A stretch of DNA of 64,000 bases from Patiria pectinifera (GCA_029964075.1 CM057136.1:14868381-14932380); one strand, 5' to 3'. Positions 13,192 through 27,029 are shown, counted from the first letter of the stretch. Numbers and translations are program-made. Notes: generated by a model from the letters alone, not told the origin.

Positions 13192-14314
13192 GTCAAATGA
13201 ATCGGAAAAACTAAATCCATTGCAAGCGTGACCGGAAACATGCATGCTCTCGAATGCTAATTCCTTTTGCACATGTCGGGAAAACATTTTTTTTATTTTT
13301 TCAATAAAACAGTGAATATCAGACATTTCTCTGAAAATCAGTTTGACCCAGAACTGAAGAACAATCTGATAAATGAAAATATCATGTACATATGTAATCC
13401 AGGATAATCCATGAACCGCGTGGTGATGGTGTCTACGTTACCATTGCATGTATTATATATTTTGTTTATCTTTAAGAGGTTTAGGGAAATTCGGTAAATG
13501 AGAATGCAGCATAATTGGTGTTAAATCGCACAATCTATGGTTTGCCTGAGCTTCAGGAATGAACCCAAGTCAAAATGTTTCCCTCAATCAGTGGCCCGAT
13601 CTTTCAATACAAGACAACGCATACCTAAGTTAATAATTCCATGATAATTCCAAGACGTACAGCGCCTGTAACTTCAACCATGTTTGTATGCGAATTTAAA
13701 ACAACCCCGAGGGATTGCTCTTGAGTCTTATATCAACAATTTTTATCGAGGTCACATTGGGAAAAATACACCTTAATTGACAGCTTTCACATTCACCTGT
13801 TGCAGTGGCCGTCTGCCAGCACTGACGTCCTTCGAGTCTGCTTGTGAGGTTATTTTGATTAGAAGAGCGCCATCATACGGTACGTGATTGTCTTTTCCCA
13901 CGGCGCGATAATTACAAGGTCTCAAGACTTCAATCGTTAAAAGCAAGTGACAATCGATAAAAACTCCTACTAGGCTACTACTGTACTATTGACAGGTTTC
14001 AAGGAAAAGAGTGTTTTGTTTTCAGAAGATATGGTGAGCTTCTTTATTATGTTTTGTAGGCTTTTGTTTTCAGTGTGGGTGGTACGTAGGCTGAACCGTT
14101 TCGTACAGTAGGAAGCGCCCTGTCGAACTGAACAAAACCAACACAAACACTCGGCCTAATTAAAACTACATTGAGTTATCAATGACGCCGGTTTACCTAC
14201 TCAGAGTCACGTGGTATTCAACTTCATTCACGTGATACTTTTACGCATGTGTGATAATACGGTACTCGATTGTGTTACTTTCGATAGTTGCTAATTTTAA
14301 GGTCTCAAACTTTA

Positions 14315-14681
14315 GGCCAAAAAAAAAAGTCTCCGGTTTCTGGTATGGAGCTTACCCTAAAATTGGTGCGGCGACGCGGCTTTTTTTTTTTTTTACCTGA
14401 TTTTTTTTGCTTCAAATGTCGACTGATGACTGCAAATGGTGCCCGACTAAACTTAGTGCAAATATATGGGAGTCCAGAGAGGCCAAGTGAAGCATATTCT
14501 CGACCATAACCCAATCTAAAAACACGTTAAAATTGTGCAGCTGCAGGATTCCAGTCAAACCAGTGAGTTTGGCGGTTTTGAGACATCATCTTTCATTGAA
14601 AAAAAACTTTTTCATTTTGCCGACGCGCATGGCTACGGCGACGCGCGCGCATACCAGAAACCGGAGACTTTTTTTTTGGCC
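14315..14681. mobile_element. PIF/Harbinger-like MITE, 33-bp TIRs, TTA target duplication
   Basis: The left TIR (14315-14347) starts GGCCAAAAAAAAAAGTCTCC and ends TTTCTGGTATG. The right TIR (14650-14681) is its inverse apart from one A fewer in the homopolymer. TTA flanks both sides (14312-14314 and 14682-14684). GGCC ends with a TTA duplication are typical of PIF/Harbinger elements. No transposase, so non-autonomous. Confidence 0.8.
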
Positions 14682-14684
14682 TTA

Positions 14685-15974
14685 AGACGTACGCAAGCAT
14701 TTCGTTCGATTGCTTCGTCTGGAATGCAATGAAAATGGAAACTTAAATTGAAAAACGATCCACGGTAACTTTGAAAAAAAAAATCTTACCTGGTTTGCAG
14801 TTCCTCTGTTATTGTCTACGTTCCCAGTTCCTAAACCACGGCTCAACGTGGCAAAATGACCCAATACAAAACGAGGCATAAGTGAACGACTCTGGTCTAA
14901 CAATCGTCCTTTTTATAACGACCCTGCGGGTCACCAACATAAACTACTGATGTCAGAACCTCAAACTGCACACCCATAAAAACGTAATTGATTCGATTAA
15001 ACTTTGTGAGTTGCCTAGTTAAAGCTAGCTTTAACTACAAATGCACTTTTTTTTGTCAAAAAGGGTAAAACCACTCGCTGTACAAAGCCTACGATATTAA
15101 GGGTCAGTATTTGGTACTCTCGTGACAAACAAGTAGGGCCAAAGGAACGAGGAAATCACGCATGAATTATCCGATTTTATTTTGACTCTTGGAGTAACTT
15201 AACTTTCCAAAATGTGGCGCCGATTAACTTCAATTTATTCCGAGGGGGTTGCGGTAACTTTGAAGGTGAATGGTAAACAGATCAAATTCCCTCTTGTACT
15301 CAGAACAAGAATCAGCTCTTTTATGATAAACTTGGAAATCATAAAAAATAATTACTAAACTTCAATGAAATCTTATAAAAAGCCTGTGAGTCATTACTTC
15401 CGCTCACTGCGTACCCGTTCAGTCTTCGATTGTTCTCCATGTTCAATAATGGAAACAACAAAAATTCAATTGTTTTGCCTTAATTTCCCTCTGTACATTT
15501 TACAGTATCTTCCATGCAATATACGAAAGGTTTATTGTTAACATTTGTGGTTGATGGATTTCTGTAAATGCAAGAAGCTAATAAACATCACTTTGAAATG
15601 AAACGATTTTTTAAAGTTATATCTGCAGTGTAAAAAAGGACAAAATACATTTAAAACCTGGCATTGTTCTTTTACATCATTTTGGATGGTCTAAAAATAT
15701 GACTACTTATTACTTACAAACATCTTATAATATGTACAATAATTTTTTGCATCCAAAAATAGTTGAAATAATTATAAGATATCACACACATCACTGCATT
15801 CCTGGAAGGGCAAACAGTACTTGGCCTAAAAAAACATATTTTTTTTGTCGTTATAGTTTAGATACAAAAACTGCATTTCTCTATGGTTTTACGCAGTCAA
15901 TTCATTCACGAAACCTGGAACCTGATAACCTTTAATAGCGCCCTCTATTAAGACGAACGGAAACTACAGCACAG
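14685..15974. other. No coding exon; probably 3' UTR and flank of the TMEM175-like gene
   Basis: Lies just past the TMEM175-like stop codon on the minus strand. No coding exon is recognisable. Part of it is likely 3' UTR, but its end cannot be fixed. Confidence 0.4.
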
Positions 15975-18900
15975 TCAATGGCGGCGCCCTTCACGTGTCT
16001 GTTCCTCTGATTCGCCAGCATGCCACAGCATCGTGTCTGTGTTGTCAACCTGCGGAGAGGCCGTTTCCATGGGAACACAGTTGCCGCGGGTGACGCTTTG
16101 GCTGGCCCGTTTGTGCTGTGAATTAGCGATAAAAATAATAATAATAATAATCTTGAGAAGCAGCAAAGGGTTTGCAATCTTCACTGATAAAATGGTCCAC
16201 AGAATGAGACCTTTTGCAAATACAGACTTGATTTGCCTGCTTTATATTTGCGCTTAAACAGTACGTCTATAGTGCGAAAGGACCCAACGAAATTTCAATA
16301 TCAAGAAGCCTATGAGTTGTTAAGACAACCCTTACACTGATACAAACATTAGAGTCCAAAACTTTATTATTATTTTAACAGATAAACGCAGAAAATATAG
16401 ATTAAAATACTCTTTTCAGAATATTCACTGAGGCATATGAGAAAGAACATAATCGATACTTACGAGCACCAATTCGATAATCAGCTTGATCAATAAAAAA
16501 ATAAAAGGAATCGATAACTCCACCTAAAAAGGCCACAAAAGAAAAAAAAGAATTCCATTTCAGCAAAGTAAACTATAAACAAATCAAAGTGTAGGTCTCG
16601 GATGTAAATTAAAAAGTTTCAATCATTCAAGTCTTTATAAATGTAACAACATTAAATGGTTCTTGCAGCTTTAGAAGCATGTAAAGGGAGGAGTGCGTTT
16701 TACAAGGAAATTTGAAATAATTTACAAATCTTGGTATGCTTTACTTACAGCATGGATGGTGTTTACTTTGAAAACAGAAGTCGAAAATGCAGCACAGAAT
16801 ATGACCACACTGAAACGAGGAAAAAACATTAAATTTAGGATGGAAATGACATGTCGTGTCATCCTCGTCATCGTCGTATATATCAGTCACCAAAGTCGTG
16901 ATAATTGTCGTCGTCTTGACCACCATTAAGCCTACCATCACCACCCTTACGACCCTCACCACCAATTCATTACTTTAATGACATGTCATCGTGTCACCTT
17001 TGTTACTGTCGTTTCAGTCGTCACTTTCGTGATAATTGTCGTCTTGGCCACTATCACCATTACCACCTTCGTAACCTCACCATTAATTCATTATTTTAAT
17101 GACATGTCGTCGTGTCACCTTTGTAACTGTCAGCTCAGTCATCCCGAACGTGAGTGTCATTGTCATGGCCGTATCATCACCATCACCCCACAAACGATCG
17201 TCACTCGTCATAGCCTCAAACCTTACCTTGCGATGGGATACACAAGCAGAAGACAGAATATACGTTTCCTGTGCAACCCGCCCAGACTTGATGCGAAATG
17301 CTTGTCTCTGCGAAAACAAAGAACCACGACAATCACTGAAGTGGACGTTTGCGGTGACACAATGTGACACAATCTCTTTATGACCTGTGTGACTGGGAGA
17401 GCCTGTCACTGTCGTTGTCTCACCTTTTCCAGTGGGCTGCCACCCAGAACAGCAACTGGAAGACAGATGTGAAGAGGATGAGGATACAGTGAAACTGGAC
17501 GGCGATGTTCTCATTCGTGCCTGCTTCCTACGAGTAAAGAACGACAGTACGACACGTCGGAATATCAAAGATACCTCGAAAAGAACCCTTTTAGCCTAAC
17601 CTATCAAAAAATCATTTATTACCAGAGTAACTGTGAGCTAAAAGACCTGAAGGTTATAAGTATTTCCAAAAATTAAGAATAGGATTTGTGAAGTGAATTT
17701 TAAATATTTTTTCTTTTTCGAATGAATAAAACAAATTTTAAAAATCTGCGATGTTAAGCAAGTCACGTTGGTCATGTTAACAAAATAAGACGTATAGGCC
17801 CTACCACAACCAAAAGTATCTATTAAATGACACTTTAAATCACCGTTTTTGTTTATTCTAGCTGTTCTAGGGAAAAAAAATTAACCAAACTTTTTTCTTA
17901 CCTCCACTGAAAACAATGACACTAACTGGAAGCCAAGCGGAACTATGCTGACGAACAACAGAGTCTAAAAAATGGGGGAAATATAGCAGTCCTAGAATGA
18001 GATATTCCTATGTAATAATTTGTACCTAACTATCTTTTTTTTTCAGATATACGGAAATGATCCTTTGCATGGTCTACGCACTGTGTCTACTATACTCATT
18101 CGACTTAAATGAAAACTGTTGACAGTGGATGATTTCAAAACAAAGACAGATTTTTTTCTTGAAATAAAAAGGTAAGCTTACCAATCGGTTGAACAGCAAC
18201 AACAGACGACTGAGCCTCTGTATATACTACCTCGTGAATCAGTAAAGAGGTGAGAAACCGAAGTTAGATTCAGGTTACAAATCGTGTCCAACACCTGTTC
18301 ATTTTGTATACTTATGCAAGACATTTGCGAAATTGTAAGTTAGCCAAATAGTGCAGTGATACCAAATCAGTCGTACTAACAGCAAAGGTTACAAGACTCA
18401 ATCACAGACGTACACTAACCGACTGACCACAAGCAGGCACAGACATCAGCACAGACATAAGGTATCAAAGCGGGTTTTTTTGTTCAGGTTTATTTGTTCT
18501 CTGAATTAAAGGCCAGTACTTGAGATGAAACCACTGAGACAGTAATAAAAAGATCAACACCCCAAAATCCAAATAAACAAACGAACAAACACCCCCAACA
18601 AATAAACAAACAAACAAACAAACAAACACCCCAAACAACCCAACAAACACACAAACAACAACGTTAACATATATTATTATGAAACCTAACAAACAAACAA
18701 AACACACGCATGAATTTGTTTATACTCACGTAGAACATGGAGTAATTGATGTACCAGATCATACCTGAATAGAAGACAAAAATACACAATGTATTGGCAA
18801 AATGCACTAAGAAAACAAAAACATCTCATCATTTTTTTTTTATCCGCTAGGTGTGTCAATAATGTGGCAGACTAAAATCAGGTGAGTCTGTAATGCCAAT

Positions 18901-21900
18901 GCTGCTTTCTTACCGATAGTTACAAAGGTGGATATATACGCCAATAGAGCCTCCTTCTTGTCTAGCAGAGCTTCATACAATGCTTCCTCCGTCATGTTTC
19001 CATTCAATGGCATCAGAGAATCAGCTCTGTCAAATAAATGACAATGTGGCATGGGGATTCAATGGTGTCATTGCTGTCATCGTCGTTATATCAATGACAT
19101 GAATCGTCAGTTGTCCTCGTTATCCTCATCTTGAAAACTATGACATCACCATTACCATTTGTATCGTCATCAGTGTCATCTCATGTCAGACTGTCCACAT
19201 CATTGCCGTCTCAAATGTCACTGTCATAAAAGTCATTGTGTCTCATAAGAAACAAAAATGACATGCTATCTTTCATCAGTTGGAACGTCGCTGTTTCGTT
19301 TAAAAAATTTTTTGTGATGTTTTGTGATTAAGCTTCACATTATCTAGTTCACGAAGAATTTGTCGCAGCCAAAGAAAACCTATACTCACGTGATGTCAAG
19401 GATGATCAAAGTAGCCACAATGATGAAGACACCGTCGGTAAAAGCTGGAAGTAACACAAACAAAAATATAAACAAGTAAACATGCACAAGCATACTCATT
19501 ATCACGAATGAAATGGCAGCTTTGATAGAATAGTGATTCATATATAAAAAGACGGGAGTTGGTCGATTGGTCGACTGACTGACTGATCATCTTGAACTTA
19601 CCATGATTAAAGTTTGACTACAGTTGATCGGTCGATTGACCGATTGGTCAATCGATCACTGATCGGTTTAATAATCCATGAAATGTTTTTGAGAATAAAT
19701 TGATTACTTAATTTATTAAAAGCTGCGAACTGAGAAATGCAAATGCTTACTTTGTGTTCGGTCTATGTCTACATCTTCGAAAACAAAGCGACGACATAGA
19801 TGTGTTCGTATCCCAGTGCTAAATGACTGATCTAACAAAGAAAAACAAGGAACATTTAAATGTCACTGAAAAATTACCAGACGGATAACCAAAGGGCTTA
19901 TAAACTACAAGTGCAATTTTTTTCGGGGTAGGATATTAGCGCAAGCCAACAAAAACAAGTCAAGTTTCCCCTGTTTGTAATTGACACCCAAGAAACGTGG
20001 AGCCTGTACAGAGGTTCGACCGAGGGGCGTGTAAACAGTCACGAATTCTCCCCGGCTCGATAAATACACATAATTAGCTACACAGTACATGTATATAGGC
20101 CTAGTGTTGAATTTCGTACCTTTCCTGCTTCTGTAAACGGCGATTACTATTATGCAGATCCAATCAGTGAACATGGCCACAGCCAGAAGCACAAGTGACT
20201 GTAAAAAAAAAAACCACAAAAATCAAATATTCCTCAAATTAAATAAATTTCCCATATCATTTTCTACCTAACCAAAAACAATTACGGCAACTTAATAAAA
20301 CATACCGGTAGGCCCTTCTTACGCCGTAAAAGGTTTAAAAAGAGATATTTTACCGCAGGAACGCTGGCGCCCGCAATTCCGATGGACAAGGCCGACAGAA
20401 CAATCTTCAGTCCAGCTGTCGAGAGAAACTCCACACTCATCCACTTCTGCCATTACATGAAAGAAAAAAATCCAACAAATATCAGCGTCCGGAAAAAACA
20501 CAAATAATGCCACCAAAAACTGACTTTTCCTTGTAATGGATGAAACTATCTTTGTTCACACGAATAACACTTTTAACTTCACATAGGCCTAGCTAAGGTA
20601 AGGTAAAAGGTAAAGGTTCCATAGCCATTACTAGCCGTAGGGGCATTGGGATGTTGGAGATCCACTGTGTCTTGGGCGCGGCATATGAGTGGGTTCCCAT
20701 CTCTCCTCTCGCCGTCTTACCCTCCCTGAGCGAATCAGCTACCCATTTTTTCACTGTTTTGGTCCGAATGGGATTCGAACCGCCAACCTTCCACTCCGTA
20801 ACACGCTCTAACCGCTGGGCTACGAGGCCTCTCTACACATTACTGAAACAATCATGATTGTTTTACCTTTGTTTTGCCTCCTTCTAGATGATCCGACAAC
20901 ATCTTGCTTCGACGGAACGCCAGAGCGATCATTATACCCTGTTGAAATGAAATAATGCTCGCACATCATGATCTGAAATACGAAGCTTGTTTCATATGGG
21001 AGACAAAAAGCCGCTAAATTGCATTATAGAGTAATTGAGGAAACCCAAATTGATCCAACGACAGGATCCAACTACAGAATGACAAATCCATACATACTTG
21101 TACCACGGAGAGAATTAGAATACATCCACCAAAAAGCCGTGACGTCAGCGCGTAGCGGTAGAAGTCACCCATCAGAGCAGCCTGTGATTGTCAAAACCAG
21201 GTCATGTTTACGAAAAACCACCAAAAAATTAAAAAATAAAAACACCCAAAAAAATCAAGCAAACAATCACCTTTGCTTTTTGCATGCAATCACCATTAAC
21301 GCCTATAATTATTTGTCTCCAATTATGGGTAAATCGTCGGTCGTGTACCACGACGTGCAAGATTATTTTTGATGAATTTGAGCAATTAGCACCCGGCTAG
21401 TTTTGCATAGTGAAATCTTCATTTTCTAAACATTTCTAACTTATACGATGGTCAAATAGCTAAATAAGCCAATTAACAAAGTAGGTCATTAACAATGCTG
21501 ACATATCTTAAAAATTAGACCTATCATTTCACGAACTGACGCAAAGCTATAGATGCCGCGTAAACACACTGTCATGTTTCAACGAAGTGACTTATACGGT
21601 CTGGTACCCGAACGTAATGCGCGCTACATGTCACTTCACTTGAACTCAGTACCACTCTTCAATGTTGTCAGAAAAAATGGCGGCGATGCATGTTCTATGT
21701 TTGCTCGGAACGAAACCTTCACGTACCCAAGTTTCTGTAAACCTCTGTACGTATATTCCTTAATTCTCTGTTTTTTATACTGGTATATATTCGTGCTAGG
21801 GGTTGTCTGTTCACATGTTTTGCAGTGACTCGTGACAGCACAGAATCATAAGCTACGCCTAGCCCTAGTCTGCCTAGCCCTAACGTACGCTCTGACTGGG

Positions 21901-24900
21901 GCGTGTAGCCAGTCATGATAACACGGTGTTACAAACGTCGGGGTTCGATTCTGAATAACATTCATAGTCAAACAATAGACTGTTTAGCCTATGTCACTGA
22001 CATCGATCAAATTAGACCCGTGGGTTTTCTTATGACCTCTCAGTTTTACTGTACATCAAAAATTGTTAAATGAGGCAGCAGGCTCGCTGCATCATCTTGA
22101 TGATGCATGCAAGAATCATACTGCATATATGCCTATGTACTTACATTACTCTTCGTTATATTGTTTCCAATAGACCAGCTGCATTAAGCAGCCATCTTTG
22201 AGATGTCTTTGTTCTTCACTGAACACTGAATGCACAAGGTCTTCTCATGAGTGTCCCTGTTAAACAAAAGCACGAACCTCAAAGATGGCGTCATTGCAAA
22301 CGATCTATACCAAACTTGTGTTCGGCCTCCATGGACTTACCAAGAATGGAATAACGGAAGCGACAAGCAGTAAAAGCTGTCAACAAAAGAGCATGAAAAT
22401 ATTCAATCAGATAATACATATTGTATACACAATATAATATTAACATTTACCAAATTATTTGAATTGTTTTCAGTAAAAGTTATTATTTTGAGTGTATTGG
22501 TTGTTTCTAAATTGAAGATTCGAAATGCTCATTTTTGCTTTAAATTTCACTCCATATATATCTCCTGCTGAATACTGAATAATTGTAAAAACGTATTTTT
22601 AAAAAACAATGCCTCATTTTACACTCTATTCGGTCCTCCAAAAATATTGATTTTAGTAAGTCAATTTCATTATTTTCATTATTGCGTCCCCTTCACATGT
22701 GTGAATAGAAGGGAGCATTATATTCGATTACGGGTTTCGTATGAAAGAAAAACGACCCAAATTCACCGTAGCGTAAAATGACTTAGACGGCTATTATTTG
22801 CGCAGCAGACGAATACCTATGGGTCCATGATACAAAGGGATCTTAATTGAATGTGGTTTATTGATTAGATATGTATAGTGTGCATGTAGGTCTATATGTC
22901 TGGCTTGGTTTACTGTTGAATCAACCAATTAACTTCACGGCCTCGCAAAAATCACATGAGGATTGGGCCTGTGGATATTATATGTCTTCATTAATATGTT
23001 ACTGATTTTTACAGTTACAGATTGACTTTGAACGAAGGCCAACAATGTCCCAATTCAATTTGGTTTTCTGAGACCAAAATTGGTAAAATTTAGCTCTCCA
23101 AGGAAATAAACTGGAATGCAGAGTGAAGCAAAGTCGGTCAGATGATTACAAGATGGCAAGGTTTTAATAACTTAGTCGGACAAGTCTGTTTTTACTGCTC
23201 AGTGAAGCTAATAATGCCTTGCATACCTGTCAAGTTAGATTGCTCGGTTACCCGGCAACGGTTCTATGCGCGCGCGTGTACATAACAGGTTGTCGATAAG
23301 AACATTTTGAAGAGTATTTAGGCATAGATGGAGCAGCGTTGGAAATGTGAGCCTAAGATAAACAATCCATCATCCTCGGGAGAAGGAAAAAGAAAATTCC
23401 AAACACTCGTTTCGAATAAACATTAATTTACAGGATTTCTATCATCATTGGCGGAGCATGTATCTACGCCCGTGTCCGACTAGACTTGGTGCCAAGTCGG
23501 TAATTGTTTTGCGTACAGTACCGGTTACTGGCTCCATGCACGCAAAATATCGCTGCAAAGCGCGTAGTCTGGTTCCCAGACCAAATGATGCTGACTATTG
23601 ATGTTCAGTTACCGACTTGGCGAATACGTTTTCAATTTTGTACACAACATATTAGAGTATTTTGAATCGCTAGCGAAACCTATGCGAGAACTCTGATTGG
23701 CTCAGATTCCAGAGCGTATTCTAGGCCGCCACGGAAGGTCATTCTCATTACTGCGAGGGTTTGTACTTTGTGTTGTGTAACATTACAAAATTCATTATAG
23801 GGCATACACGACTCAAACAAATCAAGTTTATCACAATGCTACATTTTATTTTGGTCGTTTAAACGTCGCCAGATCTGCAAACATGTCCCTGACGTATTGA
23901 GAAGAACTCCCCATGTAACGGAATGAACGAGTCCTCTTTTGCATAGCGGTGCGCGATTGGATCTCACCGCAAAAATGCACTGCATATGTATTGCGCTGCT
24001 TGCATATATGAATAACGGTGCGAGAACGTAATCGTCAAGTCGTTAGATATGTTGCAACCCGGCCGATTACGTACTAGTCTTATACCAGCCGCGCCGATGG
24101 AGTTCGACTGAAGTTCACAGACAAAATAAGACTATCTAACGACTTGTCATCAAGTCTAGTTCCAACGTATACAATATTCCGTGCTTATAATTATTGATGG
24201 AAGCACCCGCCAAACCTCTTAAAAATTCACAAGTGTATATGGTAAATTGGCCTTAGTTTCGAGCGAGCTAAAGCTCATGAATTTAAATAGAGAAGAGGTG
24301 TTTTTTGTATCGGTTTGGGAGATTTAAACAGAAGTGGGCCGCTCAGGTGTGGAAAGAAAGCTTGAAATGCGACATACACGCATGTTATTGTTTATATGTA
24401 TCTACACAACATTATTTGGTCTTTTGAATTAATACGTACCACGTTCAGAATCAGTCCGACGTCTCCAACATGCTCGACTTTTTGTAAGATCCTATTCGTT
24501 CAAAGAAAAATGATAAAAAAAACCCGTCAATATATCACTAAAAAAAAAATAATGATACTGTAAAAGCAAAAAGAAGAAGACAATTTTGGGGAGTAGATGA
24601 GCCTACATCGACCAAATGATAAAAATTGCCGGAACAATATCATGAGGTTATTTTCATAGCCTATTTCTTCATCCATTCAGTGTGTCTTTTTTTGGTTACG
24701 CGAACGTAAAAAACCTACCCTCAAAGCAATTTTCACTGGACGGTATTTGACTTAGCAATTTATGGTTTTTGCATGTACTTGAAATGGCTGAAATCAACGT
24801 AATATAGTTTTGAACAGAATGGATTATCGTATATCCCCTAATCGTTGCGTTTCTATGGCAACATGATCACAGTGTGCCGAGGAAGTTCCGCCATGTTCAG

Positions 24901-26006
24901 ATAGTTTCACTGCTGATCGACTTACATGAGCATTTGTTTTATTCTGGCGCCAAAAACGAAGCTTTGTATAAATTGTGCTTCGTTGATTAGCTAATGCCGC
25001 ATATTTTTGTTCATGTAGCTTTTTACCACTAGTACGTATCAGAACGCAAAGGAGACGGTTAGGTCACTCAGTGTGGGTTTTGGGGAGGGGAAGGGGGAGG
25101 GATAGGCAAGCCTAGTATAGCTGGTCCCAGTTGAGGTCAAAATTGGACCGCACAAAATTCTGCCTCAGAATTTCTATTCACTGGCCATCTTTGCATGCAA
25201 AATGTCTACACAATTGCCTGGAGTTATAGCACATTCATGGCGTTGCGGGGTAATCCAATGCAATATCACTGCCCGGCTCTCTTCAACAGCTTACAACTAT
25301 AGTCTAAGTCACAAGGGGAGTCAGTCAGTCGGTCAGTCAGTCAGTGAGGTGAGTAGAGAGAGGAATCTGGCACAGGAAAATTAAGACCAAATATTAGAAA
25401 GACACCTATGGAGAATAAGGCCTATAGGCCTATACTTGCATTGCTCGCCCTAAACAGAGAATATTAATGTATTCCGTTCCTTTGGGAGCCGAGTACACAA
25501 AACCAGCCAAGATATATATGCATCAACTCGAGCTAAGCTATATTAATCGAGACAGCATGGTATAGCCCCAGTCTCCAACAAAGATGCCGTGGCTAGTCTG
25601 ATAATGAGCATCTTGTATTGCCATCCATCTTGATAAGTACTAGCAGAGACACTCATTGAACATGACTTCCACCCTCGTTGTTTATTAATGTATGAATCCC
25701 TGTCGTTGCAAGTCACAAGTCTTCGCTATATTTGCCATTTTAATTCAGTACATTATTGTAGCAAACAATATGGTTCAAATGCACTTTTTATCCGGGCAAA
25801 TTACTCCAGCTTTGATAAACTAACAGAAAATTAAACAAACTCGATTTTTATAAAACATTATAAAAAAAAATTAATCGGGGACCTTTCATCCAGCATGATC
25901 CAAACACTTACCACACGTGGTCTTGCCAAAGAGTAGATACTATGAGGAACGATATAACGAAGACCAGGAATCGATACCAATCGGCGACCAAGCTGGTCCA
26001 TAGATC
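15975..26006 (-). CDS. TMEM175: TMEM175-like endolysosomal cation (K+/H+) channel, 17 exons, 5' end missing
   Basis: Exons in transcript order: 26006-25912, 24491-24440, 22376-22341, 21181-21098, 20938-20867, 20446-20354, 20198-20120, 19831-19751, 19444-19390, 19026-18914, 18764-18730, 18217-18182, 17964-17902, 17527-17424, 17307-17227, 16809-16749, 16178-15975. All have GT donors and AG acceptors, and the phases join into 447 codons. Known family: TMEM175 is a lysosomal/endosomal K+ and H+ channel built from two six-helix repeats. Seen here: the repeat-II signature RTQTFTDGVFIIVATLIILD (family hallmark RxxxFSD), followed by AYISTFVTIG and MIWYINYSMF of helix 2, then helices 3-6. Repeat I begins inside helix 2 (YRFLVFVISFLIVSTLW). 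Helix 1 and the N-terminus, about 60 residues by comparison with the 504-residue human protein, are absent and probably lie in or near the gap at 26183-26682. The C-terminal tail is polar. Family call is firm; exon ends are read by eye. Confidence 0.9.
16134..16151 (-). repeat. TMEM175: ATT trinucleotide microsatellite coding six isoleucines of the last TMEM175-like helix
   Basis: On the minus strand ATT is repeated six times in frame inside the last exon, in the helix reading LLLLKIIIIIIFIAN. Confidence 0.85.
16843..17160. repeat. Degenerate minisatellite, period about 121-132 bases
   Basis: Blocks beginning AATGACATGTCRTCGTGTCA recur near 16843, 16977 and 17098, with a shared interior (GTGATAATTGTCGTC, TCACCATTACCACC). 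Related GTCAT-rich sequence recurs at about 19050-19250. It sits between the last TMEM175-like exons. Confidence 0.7.
18575..18680. repeat. (CAAA)n-rich simple repeat
   Basis: Runs of CAAACAAACAAACAAACAAA with interruptions, inside a TMEM175-like intron. Confidence 0.8.
20597..20832 (-). mobile_element. tRNA-derived SINE, copy 1
   Basis: Read on the minus strand, the head carries an A-box-like TAGCCCAGCGG and a B box GGTTCGAATCC, the internal RNA polymerase III promoter of tRNA genes. It is homologous along its whole length to 62586-62852. It lies in a TMEM175-like intron, about 34 bases from the donor of exon 20938-20867. Confidence 0.8.
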
Positions 26007-26182
26007 CTGCATAAAATATTATCCCTTTCATTAGATACTGCGATGCGTATGTTTAGTTTCAATTCGTGTACCCACATATTTTGTGAATGTGTACACATAT
26101 CATGTTTTTCTTCATAATTATGTTTATCTGAAAATGAGTAGCAAACATTAAAATGCACTTTTTAAAACTGGGAATAAAAATG

Positions 26183-26682
26183 NNNNNNNNNNNNNNNNNN
26201 NNNNNNNNNNNNNNNNNNNNNNNNNNNNNNNNNNNNNNNNNNNNNNNNNNNNNNNNNNNNNNNNNNNNNNNNNNNNNNNNNNNNNNNNNNNNNNNNNNNN
26301 NNNNNNNNNNNNNNNNNNNNNNNNNNNNNNNNNNNNNNNNNNNNNNNNNNNNNNNNNNNNNNNNNNNNNNNNNNNNNNNNNNNNNNNNNNNNNNNNNNNN
26401 NNNNNNNNNNNNNNNNNNNNNNNNNNNNNNNNNNNNNNNNNNNNNNNNNNNNNNNNNNNNNNNNNNNNNNNNNNNNNNNNNNNNNNNNNNNNNNNNNNNN
26501 NNNNNNNNNNNNNNNNNNNNNNNNNNNNNNNNNNNNNNNNNNNNNNNNNNNNNNNNNNNNNNNNNNNNNNNNNNNNNNNNNNNNNNNNNNNNNNNNNNNN
26601 NNNNNNNNNNNNNNNNNNNNNNNNNNNNNNNNNNNNNNNNNNNNNNNNNNNNNNNNNNNNNNNNNNNNNNNNNNNNNNNNNN
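26183..26682. other. Assembly gap, 500 N, probably hiding the TMEM175-like 5' exon
   Basis: Exactly 500 N, just upstream (minus strand) of the first readable TMEM175-like exon. No helix-1 exon with RxxxFSD is visible in the flanking sequence up to 27.7 kb. Confidence 1.
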
Positions 26683-27029
26683 CATGTGTGCTCTGTTCGC
26701 ATCCTTTTGTGTTCTGTCTATGTTTGTATGTTTGGGAAAAAATTATTTCATGGAACAGGTGCAGTCAAGTTTCCAATCATAAGTCAATTACTGTACATTT
26801 ACATGTAAGGTCGCTAGCAATAAGGGATTAACAGTGATAAGAGATGCATTTGTCAAAGTTCAATCTAATAATTTTTACTAGACATAAGGCAGGATGACTA
26901 GGGGTGTGGATTTGTGGGAAGTACGGGAATCGACTAAAAAAAAACCTTGGGTATCGTTAAAGAAACACAACCCCAAAATTTAAATTCCAAACCGTTCTTT
27001 TTCATTGTCTTAGAAGTTACTAAGTAATA

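Noticed and set aside
17083..17568. 161-aa minus-strand ORF, Ser/Thr rich
   Set aside because: It crosses two TMEM175-like exons in the wrong frame and reads through their splice sites; the family-matching frame is different.
26059..26782. Long ORFs across 26183-26682
   Set aside because: Same artefact: they read through the second run of N.
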